A stretch of DNA of 8,233 nt from Pseudomonadota bacterium (GTDB taxonomy: Bacteria > Myxococcota > Myxococcia > Myxococcales > Myxococcaceae), in assembly GCA_023424585.1 (NCBI GenBank), contig JAFADT010000239.1, positions 1 through 8,233 of the forward strand. The letters are read 5' to 3'. The notes under the pieces were generated by a model that saw only the letters and a list, made by a program, of their open reading frames with translations, did no database searches and was not told where the DNA came from. Positions 1-6,000 of the stretch are shown in pieces (within the stretch, counting starts at the first letter, position 1; every line of letters begins with the position of its first letter). Position numbers and translations under genes: made by a program.

Positions 1-935
1 CGCATCGTGGTGAAGGCCGCGGACACCGCCCACACCTCGTCCTCCGCGGGCACGAGCCGGGGGCTGGCCAGGTCGCCCGCGGCGATGCGGCGCGCCTCGC
101 CGGACAGCTCGCGCATGGGCCGCCCGAGCAGCGTCCCGCCCAGGTACGCCGTGGCCAGCGCCAGGCCGAACACCACCGCGCACAGGAGCGCGCTGGACGT
201 GACCGCGTCCAGCCGCAGCGCGTCCACCAGCACGCCCTGCGGATCCGGACCACCCGCCTCCAGCAGCCGGTTGAAGAGCCGGTCCGACAGCGCCGTGACG
301 ACCTGCGCGGACATCACCGCGGGCGTCACCACGCAGATGGCGGTGAAGGCCACCAGCCGCCCGCGGATGCGCGAGCGCCGGGGCAGCGCGGCGATGACCT
401 GCGCGTGCGTCAGCCCCTGCTCCGCCACCCAGAGCACGCCGCGCCGGGCCCTCAACGTGACGAGCCCGTACACGAGCAGCGACGTAAGCGGGCCGAACAG
501 CGCCCCCAGCCCCGCGGCCCGCAGGGTGACGGCCCCCGGCAGGTCCATCACCGTCCAGAGCGCCAGCGCCACCACGCCCGTGGTCAGCCCCCACAGCCCC
601 AGCGAGCGGAAGAACGCCTCGCCCGGCGCGCGCGCCACCTCGCCCACCGCGCTCGACAGGTGCTCCAGCGAGGGCGGCGGCGCTCCGCGCTCCAGGGCCC
701 GCAGCCGGGGGAAGCGGCGCAGGGACACGCCCACGCCCAGGAGCATGTGCAGCGCGCTCACGCCCACCACCAGGACGACCAGCGCGCCCAGCCGCGAGAT
801 CAACGGGTCGCCCACCACGAGCGACGCGAAGTGCAGCCCCAGCGTGGAGCCCACCAGGTTCGCCAGCGGCACCGGGAACATCAGCTGCCGGCTGAAGGCG
901 GCCCGCCGGGGCGCCTCGCGCGAGGAGCGGACCAT
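1..935 (-). CDS. mcp3B: Methyl-accepting chemoreceptor, N-terminal part (Mcp3B-like), cut by window edge
   Basis: This gene is open from an ATG at 935 to the left edge (311 codons visible), so the signalling domain is missing. The visible protein has about six hydrophobic segments (roughly residues 18-42, 49-72, 108-131, 140-161, 193-212, 247-270). A HAMP-like segment follows from about 268, ending in a PAEDEVWAVSAAFTTM stretch. No large periplasmic sensor domain is seen. It is clearly a paralogue of the receptor encoded just upstream (same order of membrane segments; shared AALPRR, GRLVAFTAI-type and AEDEVWA-SAAFT motifs). The ATG lies one base after the stop of that gene, with GGAGG at 944-948 (8 nt spacing), so it is probably translationally coupled. 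The symbol rests on synteny with the M. xanthus Che3 cluster. The missing C-terminus means the MCP identity relies on the paralogue. Confidence 0.8.
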   Translation of the reverse strand, partial: MVRSSREAPRRAAFSRQLMFPVPLANLVGSTLGLHFASLVVGDPLISRLGALVVLVVGVSALHMLLGVGVSLRRFPRLRALERGAPPPSLEHLSSAVGEVARAPGEAFFRSLGLWGLTTGVVALALWTVMDLPGAVTLRAAGLGALFGPLTSLLVYGLVTLRARRGVLWVAEQGLTHAQVIAALPRRSRIRGRLVAFTAICVVTPAVMSAQVVTALSDRLFNRLLEAGGPDPQGVLVDALRLDAVTSSALLCAVVFGLALATAYLGGTLLGRPMRELSGEARRIAAGDLASPRLVPAEDEVWAVSAAFTTM

Positions 936-936
936 G

Positions 937-2781
937 TCACCCGCCTCCCGTCGCGGCGGGCGCGCCGGGTGCCCTGGAGGGCTCGACGTCGGGCGCCGGC
1001 TCGACGTGGAAGCGCTGCACCACGTGCTGCAGGTCCGCCGCCAGGGCGGACAGGTCCGCGTTGGCCGCCACCATCTGCTTGGTGGCCGCGGCGTTCTGCT
1101 CGGTGACGCGCAGGATGTCCCCCATGGCCGCCGCGAGCTGATCCGTGCCCGTCTGCTGCTGCAACGTCGCCAGCGAGATGCTGCGCACCGCGTGCGACGT
1201 CTGCCGCGCCAGCTCCAGGATGAGCCCCAGGCTGTCGTCCACCTGCGCCGCCAGCAGCGTGCCCAGCTCCGTCGTCTTCAGGCCCGCCTCCGTGGCCATC
1301 ACCGCGCCGTTCGTCGCGTCGCGGATCTCCCCGATGAGGCCCTCGATCTCCTTCGTGGAGCGGATGACGTTCTCCGCCAGCCGGCGCATCTCCGCCGCCA
1401 CCAGCGAGAAGCCCCGCCCCACCTCGCCCGCCTTGGTCCCCTCCAGCTCCGCGTTGAGCGCCAGCAGGTCCGACTTGTCGGCGATCTCGTTGATGAACTC
1501 CACGACCTTGCCGATCTGCTGCACGCGCTTGTTGAGGCGCACCACCGCGTCCGCGATGGCCTCGTTGTCCTCCTTCATGCGCTGCATGGCGCCCAGGAAG
1601 GCGGTGGCGCCGCGCTGGCCGGACTGCGCAGCGCCGAAGGTCGTCTCCGCGATGGCGGACACGGACTCCGCGTTGTCGGCGATCTGCTGCGCGGACCGGG
1701 CCAGCTCCTCCGTGGTGGCGCTGGTGGCGTTGAGCGCCCCGGCCTGCTCGTCCGCGCCCACCTCCTGCTCCGTGCTGGTGGCCACCAGCTGCTCGGTGGT
1801 GGACGCGATCTGAATGCCCGCGCGCCGCAGCTGCGACAGGGCCTGCACCAGCTGCACCTGCATCTGGGTGAAGGCCGCGGAGGTGGCCCACACCTCGTCC
1901 TCGGCGTGGATGACGCGCGGGGGCCGCACCTCGCCGCGGGCGATGCGCGTCGCGTCCTCGGTGATGGCCCGCAGGGGCTCCGACAGCGCCGTGCCCCCGA
2001 GCGCCGCGGTGCCCAGGATGAGCAGCGTGACGACCCCCGCGACGAGCCCCAGGGGCGGCCCGCCTCCCTCGCGCGCCCGCGCCATCACCGCCGCCCGCTC
2101 CGTGGGCGTGCGGGCCTGGGCCCAGGCGTCCACCACCGTCACCGTGCGCGTGAAGGCCACGTCCAGGATGAAGAGGGACGGGCTCAGCACCGCGATGGCG
2201 GTGAACATCACCAGCCGGCGGCGGATGTGCATGCGCCGGGGCGGCAGCGCGGCCAGCACCTCCAGCGGCGACAGCCCCAGCGACACCAGCCGGTCCAGGG
2301 TGGCCCGCGCGCGGCGCACCACCATCAGGTACACGAGCATCGCGCTCAGGGGGCCAATGGACATCCCCAGCGCCGTCAGCCGCAGCGACTCCGTCCACGG
2401 CACGTGCGCCATGGACGGGAAGGTCAGCGCCACCAGCAGCGTGCCGCCCAGCCAGCCCTGCATCACGAACCAGAAGCTGCGGCCGGGGATGGCCGCCACC
2501 TCCTGCACGGCCCCCAGCAGGTGCTGCGGCGTGATGGGCAGCCGGCCCTCGCCCAGCGCGAAGAGCGTGCGCAGGGCGCGCGTGTCGCGCGCGTACCCCA
2601 CGCCGATGAACAGCGCGAGCGCGCACAGCATCAGCCCCGACAGCGGCGTGCGCCCCACCTCCGGAATCGTGTGCGACAGGTGGACGTGCAGGAACGCGAC
2701 GGCCACGCCCAGGCAGCTGCCGGGGATGCGCGGCCGCGTCGTCCAGCGCCCCAGGGCGCGCAGCTCCGGCGGAGGCGTCAC
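937..2781 (-). CDS. mcp3A: Methyl-accepting chemotaxis protein, multi-membrane-span receptor (Mcp3A-like)
   Basis: A 614-residue chemoreceptor that should recruit CheW and CheA through its cytoplasmic tip. Hydrophobic segments lie near residues 22-38, 48-64, 105-122, 136-156, 190-210 and 244-266. HAMP follows at about 266-312, then a long helical signalling domain. The hairpin tip is at about 430-470, with INEIADKSDLLALNAE then GEVGRGFSLVAAEMRRLAE, which is diagnostic of the MCP family. The tail (PAPDVEPSRAPGAPAATGGG) has no CheR/CheB-docking pentapeptide. There is no obvious extracytoplasmic ligand domain, so sensing may be membrane-based or via a partner such as the lipoprotein encoded upstream. 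The frame is open far upstream, but that part is an alternative-frame shadow of the CheW-like gene. I chose GTG at 2781 because it overlaps the preceding TGA as GTGA and has GGAGG motifs 4-7 nt upstream. Confidence 0.9.
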   Translation of the reverse strand: MTPPPELRALGRWTTRPRIPGSCLGVAVAFLHVHLSHTIPEVGRTPLSGLMLCALALFIGVGYARDTRALRTLFALGEGRLPITPQHLLGAVQEVAAIPGRSFWFVMQGWLGGTLLVALTFPSMAHVPWTESLRLTALGMSIGPLSAMLVYLMVVRRARATLDRLVSLGLSPLEVLAALPPRRMHIRRRLVMFTAIAVLSPSLFILDVAFTRTVTVVDAWAQARTPTERAAVMARAREGGGPPLGLVAGVVTLLILGTAALGGTALSEPLRAITEDATRIARGEVRPPRVIHAEDEVWATSAAFTQMQVQLVQALSQLRRAGIQIASTTEQLVATSTEQEVGADEQAGALNATSATTEELARSAQQIADNAESVSAIAETTFGAAQSGQRGATAFLGAMQRMKEDNEAIADAVVRLNKRVQQIGKVVEFINEIADKSDLLALNAELEGTKAGEVGRGFSLVAAEMRRLAENVIRSTKEIEGLIGEIRDATNGAVMATEAGLKTTELGTLLAAQVDDSLGLILELARQTSHAVRSISLATLQQQTGTDQLAAAMGDILRVTEQNAAATKQMVAANADLSALAADLQHVVQRFHVEPAPDVEPSRAPGAPAATGGG

Positions 2782-3143
2782 GCGCCCTCCTCCAGCCCGC
2801 GCAGGTAGCGCTGGAAGGCCTCCAGCCGCAGGAGCGGCCAGAGCACCCCGCGCGTCAGCACGAAGCCGCGCAGGCTGCCACCGGAGGCCCCCGCCACCAC
2901 CGGCGACGGCGGCAGCACCGACAGCACCTCCGAGTCGATCTCCAGCCCGTCCACGCCCACCGCCCCCCCGGTGGCCGTCACGAGCACGCGCTGGGCGTCC
3001 CCGGCGCCGAGGAAGGCCCGGTGGGCGGACACGGTGTCCGCGTCCGGCGCGGCGATGGAGGCCACCTCGCCCGCCTCGAAGGCGATGCGGTGCGGCCCCA
3101 CATGGCACAGGAGCGTCCCCTCGACCCGGCCCACGGGAAGCAT
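2778..3143 (-). CDS. Short divergent CheW-like protein
   Basis: A 121-residue protein with a CheW-type beta pattern. A first strand pair (EGTLLCHVGPHRIAFEAGEV, near residues 8-27) is followed by a second-half pattern: QRVLVTATGGAVGVDGLEI, then SVLPPSP, then GFVLTRGVLWPLLRLEAF near the end, like the closing strands of CheW domains. The central RG-x-VIPVVD loop present in the neighbouring CheW is absent and the protein is about 20 residues shorter, so it is a reduced or specialised adaptor rather than a second canonical CheW. It starts 5 bp after the cheW stop and ends in a 4-bp overlap with the receptor gene. It may bridge one receptor type to CheA or compete with CheW. I see no catalytic motif. 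It may match an accessory che3 gene of M. xanthus, but I leave the symbol blank. Confidence 0.75.
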   Translation of the reverse strand: MLPVGRVEGTLLCHVGPHRIAFEAGEVASIAAPDADTVSAHRAFLGAGDAQRVLVTATGGAVGVDGLEIDSEVLSVLPPSPVVAGASGGSLRGFVLTRGVLWPLLRLEAFQRYLRGLEEGA

Positions 3144-3148
3144 GGGGC

Positions 3149-3583
3149 TCAGCCGCCCTGGCTCAAGTGGTCGAAGAGGCCTTCCGGCTCAATCACGGCC
3201 ACGTCGCGCGAGCCGCTCTTCACGGGGCCGCGCAGGTGGACATGCACGCCCGAGGGGCCCAGGGGCTCCAGCGGCCCCATCAGCGCGGACACGCCAGCGA
3301 CGTTGCTGGCCGTGAGGGCGAGGGTGCCGCGGGACAGCCGGACCAGGACGGCGCGCCGGGAACCGGCGGAGACCCCGCCCACCAGCAGGCTCATGTCCAC
3401 CACCGGGATGACTTCACCCCGGTGCGCGAACACGCCCAGCAGGTGGGGCGGGGAACCCGGCACCCGCGTCAGCTCGGGGAAGGTGACGACCTCCGCCGCT
3501 GCTTCCGCGGGCACCGCGTACCAGCTGCTTCCACAGGCGAAGACGAGGTAGGACTGACGCGTTTCCGACTCTAGGGCGGCCAT
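3149..3583 (-). CDS. cheW3: Chemotaxis adaptor CheW (Che3-type)
   Basis: A 144-residue protein with a nearly complete CheW domain from about residue 11 to 140. It opens with SYLVFACGSSWYAVPAEAAAEVV, then the central loop R55-G56-E57-V-I-P-V-V-D63, then AVLVRL and a Val/Gly-rich second half ending in IEPEGLFDHL. CheW couples the cytoplasmic tip of MCPs to the kinase CheA. Two receptors follow in the same operon; no cheA is visible and it would lie to the left of the window. The ATG at 3583 is 23 bp downstream of the crdB-like stop. The ribosome site is weak (GGGGTAGG region), suggesting coupling to the upstream gene. Glu57 in the RGEVIP motif is common in CheW proteins. Confidence 0.9.
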   Translation of the reverse strand: MAALESETRQSYLVFACGSSWYAVPAEAAAEVVTFPELTRVPGSPPHLLGVFAHRGEVIPVVDMSLLVGGVSAGSRRAVLVRLSRGTLALTASNVAGVSALMGPLEPLGPSGVHVHLRGPVKSGSRDVAVIEPEGLFDHLSQGG

Positions 3584-3606
3584 GCGCGCCAGAGCCTACC
3601 CCAGAA

Positions 3607-4356
3607 CTAGCGCTGGAACTCCACGCGGCGGTTCTCCGCCCAGCCTTCCTCGGTGGACGCGCTGGACAGCGGGCGGGTCTCACCATAGCCCACCGTGGAC
3701 AGCCGGTTGGACGGCACGCCCAGGTCGACCAGGTAGCGCTTCACGGCCGCGGCGCGGCGGTTGGACAGCTGGAGGTTGTACTCCTCCGTGCCGCGCTCGT
3801 CCGCGTGGCCGCCCAGGGTGATCTTGCCCTGGCTGGCCTTGATGCACGCGGCCAGGTCGCTCAGGCGCGACTGGGCGCTGGAGTCCAGGGTGGACTCGTT
3901 GAAGCCGAAGCGCACCGGCGAGTAGTCGCAGCGCGAGGAGGTGTCCGCCGTCACGCAGCGGCCGGCCTGGCACTCCTGGCCCTCACCGCAGTCGGTGCTG
4001 GCGGAGCAGGTGTCCTTGGGGGCCTGGCAGCGGCCGCCCTGGCACGTGCCGCCGTTGCACGCGGAGTCGTCCTTGCACTGGGCCTCGGCGCACTTGCCGG
4101 CCTCGCAGATGCGGCCGGCGCCACAGGCCGCGTCCGTGGTGCACTCCGGCGGCTTGGGGGCGCACTTGTTGGCCTGGCAGGTGAAGCCCTCCCGGCAGTT
4201 CGCGTCCGTCGCGCACTCCTGGCACTGGCCCTGGACGCAGACCTCGCCCTTCTCCTGGCACTGCTCGTCGTTGTTGCACTTGGGGTAGGTGGGCGGGCAC
4301 CCGGTCATCACGGCCACGGCGAGGGCCAACCCGGCCCAAAGCGAAATCCGACGCAT
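3607..4356 (-). CDS. crdB: Pal/OmpA-domain lipoprotein with five Cys-rich repeats (CrdB-like)
   Basis: A 249-residue predicted lipoprotein. It has an N-terminal signal (MRRISLWAGLALAVAVMTGC) with lipidated Cys20. Five consecutive Cys-rich units follow, each with four cysteines (27/33/40/45, 48/54/60/65, 72/78/84/89, 94/100/105/110, 117/123/129/134), then an OmpA-like peptidoglycan-binding domain from about 148 to the end. That domain shows the Pal signature GGHADERGTEEYNLQLSNRR (182-201) and a terminal ENRRVEF. Pro at +2 after Cys20 does not suggest inner-membrane retention, so it probably sits in the outer membrane facing peptidoglycan. It is first in the chemosensory operon, suggesting an envelope-linked input to the receptors, as proposed for CrdB of the M. 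xanthus Che3 system. ATG occurs twice (4359 and 4356) right after GGAGGA; I take the second, which gives better spacing. The longer frame back to 4395 adds no signal-peptide features. Confidence 0.85.
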   Translation of the reverse strand: MRRISLWAGLALAVAVMTGCPPTYPKCNNDEQCQEKGEVCVQGQCQECATDANCREGFTCQANKCAPKPPECTTDAACGAGRICEAGKCAEAQCKDDSACNGGTCQGGRCQAPKDTCSASTDCGEGQECQAGRCVTADTSSRCDYSPVRFGFNESTLDSSAQSRLSDLAACIKASQGKITLGGHADERGTEEYNLQLSNRRAAAVKRYLVDLGVPSNRLSTVGYGETRPLSSASTEEGWAENRRVEFQR

Positions 4357-4418
4357 CATTCCTCCGACGGCGACCACGGGAAAAGAGAGGCCCACAGAGG
4401 GCGGGCCATGGCTGTCCG

Positions 4419-4448
4419 CGTGTAGTCGGACCCACCGGGGAGAGTCAA
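4419..4448 (-). promoter_or_regulatory. Candidate sigma-70-type promoter of the crdB-cheW-mcp operon
   Basis: On the minus strand TTGACT (4448-4443, 5 of 6 matches to TTGACA) is followed after 18 bp by TACACG (4424-4419, 3 of 6 matches to TATAAT). It would start transcription near 4411, about 55 nt before the lipoprotein start. The -35 box overlaps the AT-rich palindrome at 4447-4462 by two bases. The -10 box is poor, so this is a guess based on position and the good -35. Confidence 0.3.
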
Positions 4449-4462
4449 AAGATTTGTCTTTT
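4447..4462. repeat. AT-rich inverted repeat in the crdA/crdB divergent promoter region
   Basis: AAAAGATTTGTCTTTT has perfect 6-bp arms (AAAAGA and TCTTTT) around TTTG. It stands out in strongly GC-rich surroundings and sits between the two divergent genes, touching the candidate -35 box of the operon. It could be an operator for a regulator controlling both directions. I did not find a convincing sigma-54 (-24/-12) promoter in this gap, nor a clear promoter for crdA. Confidence 0.5.
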
Positions 4463-4533
4463 CACCGCCCCTCCGGGCAACACGAGACCCTTGATGCCCC
4501 GATTATTTCCGTGAGAGTGTGAGCGGTTTGCCC

Positions 4534-6000
4534 ATGCCCGCCGCCGTCCTCATCGTTGATGATGAAAAGAACATCCTCCTGACCCTGAGCCAGTCGTTGC
4601 AGCTGGCCGGCTACCGCACGGAGCTCGCCAGCAGCGGGCAGGTGGCGCTGGACGTGGTGAGCGCGCGGCCGGTGGACGCGGTGCTGATGGACGTGAAGAT
4701 GCCGGACATGGACGGCCTCACGGTGCTGGCGCGTCTCACGGAGCTCAAGCCGGACCTGCCCGTCATCATGATGTCGGGCCACGGCACCATCGACACGGCG
4801 GTGAAGGCGACGCAGCTGGGCGCGCGAGACTTCCTGGAGAAGCCGCTGGCGCGCGACCGGCTGCTGGTGGCGCTGAGGAACGCGCTGAAACACCAGGCGG
4901 CGATGGAGGAACTGGAGGAGCTGCGCGCGCAGCTGGGCCGCTTCGACATGGTGGGCGGCGGCCCGGCCATGCAGCGCATCTTCTCCCTCATCCAGCGCGC
5001 GGCGCCCAGCGAGGGGCGCGTGCTGATCACCGGCGAGAACGGCACCGGGAAGGAGCTCATCGCGCGGGCCCTGCACCAGAACTCCAGGCGCAAGGGCGGG
5101 CCGTTCGTGAAGCTCAACTGCGCCGCCGTGCCGCACGACCTCATCGAGAGCGAGCTGTTCGGCCACGAGAAGGGCGCGTTCACCGGCGCGGTGAGCGTGC
5201 GGCGCGGCAAGTTCGAGCTGGCGCACGAGGGCACCCTCTTCCTGGACGAGATCGGCGACATGCCGGCCGCCATGCAGTCGAAGCTCCTGCGCGTGCTCCA
5301 GGAGGGCGAGCTGGAGCGCGTGGGCGGCGCGGAGACGCTCAAGGTGGACGTGCGCGTCATCGCCGCGACGAACAAGAACCTGGAGAAGGAGATCGCCGCG
5401 GGGCGCTTCCGCGAGGACCTCTACTACCGGATCAACGTCGTGCAGATTCACTCCCCGCCGCTGCGCGAGCGCCGCTAGGACCTGCCGGACCTCATCGACA
5501 CGTTCCTGCGCGAGGCGTGCGCGAAGAACGGGCGGCGGCCGCTGGCGCTGTCGCCGGACGCGCTCGCGGTGATGAGCGCGTATGACTACCCGGGCAACGT
5601 GCGCGAGCTGCGCAACCTGGTGGAGCGGCTGGCCATCCTCTGCGAGGGCCCGGTCGTCTCGCGCACGGACGCGCTGGAGCTGTTGCCCCGGGGCCGTCCC
5701 CTGCCCCCCATGCCCGAGCCCACCGCCGGCGGTGACGCCCCCGTCGCGCCGCCCGTGGCGGTGACGGCGCCTCCCGCCGCCGAGCCCGCCGCCACCGCGA
5801 ACGCGGGCGGTTGGAGGCCTCGCGTGGATCAGACCTTCCGCGAGCAGGTGGAGGACGCGGAGCGGGAGATCATCCAGCGGGTGCTCGCCCACACGCATGA
5901 CAACGTGACGGAGGCGGCGCGGATCCTCGACCTGGAGCGGGGTCACTTCTACAAGAAGATGAAGGCCCTGGGCCTGCGCCGCGGACAATCTGACTCGTAA
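4534..6000 (+). pseudogene. crdA: NtrC-family sigma-54 activator (CrdA-like) interrupted by an in-frame amber codon
   Basis: The full frame is 488 codons. The receiver domain has D9/D10, phospho-acceptor D53 ([12 protein letters not shown]), S81 and K103. The AAA+ domain has Walker A GENGTGKE (167-174), the sigma-54 contact loop GAFTGA (214-219) and Walker B GTLFLDEI (233-240). TAG at 5476-5478 (codon 315) interrupts the usual LRERRED stretch, where GAG is expected. The same frame continues perfectly: DLPDLI, then YDYPGNVRELRNLVER (350-365), a Pro/Ala linker (about 388-428) and a Fis-type helix-turn-helix (about 435-485). The truncated product (314 residues) lacks the end of the AAA+ domain and all DNA binding. 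Internal restart at GTG 5569 or ATG 5572 has no ribosome site. I prefer ATG 4534 (GAGCGG 7 nt upstream) over GTG 4519, which would add five residues. In M. xanthus CrdA is the transcriptional output of Che3, and the divergent operon here fits that. A sequencing error or suppression remains possible. Confidence 0.85.

Noticed and set aside
881..2626. 581-codon minus-strand frame inside the receptor gene
   Set aside because: Gly/Ala/Arg/His-rich alternative frame of the MCP; no motifs.
7..2808. 933-codon open frame on the plus strand across the receptor genes
   Set aside because: Composition is Ser/Arg/Pro then His/Arg/Gln-rich with no domain. It is antisense to two clear receptor genes and arises from high GC.
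2782..3108. N-terminal extension of the receptor frame to 3108
   Set aside because: It is an alternative-frame read of the CheW-like gene (Gly/Arg-rich). The GTG at 2781 with a GTGA overlap and ribosome site is the better start.
1814..3574. 586-codon plus-strand frame
   Set aside because: Antisense shadow of mcp, cheW-like and cheW.
4462..5988. 508-codon minus-strand frame opposite crdA
   Set aside because: His/Arg/Leu-rich antisense shadow without motifs.
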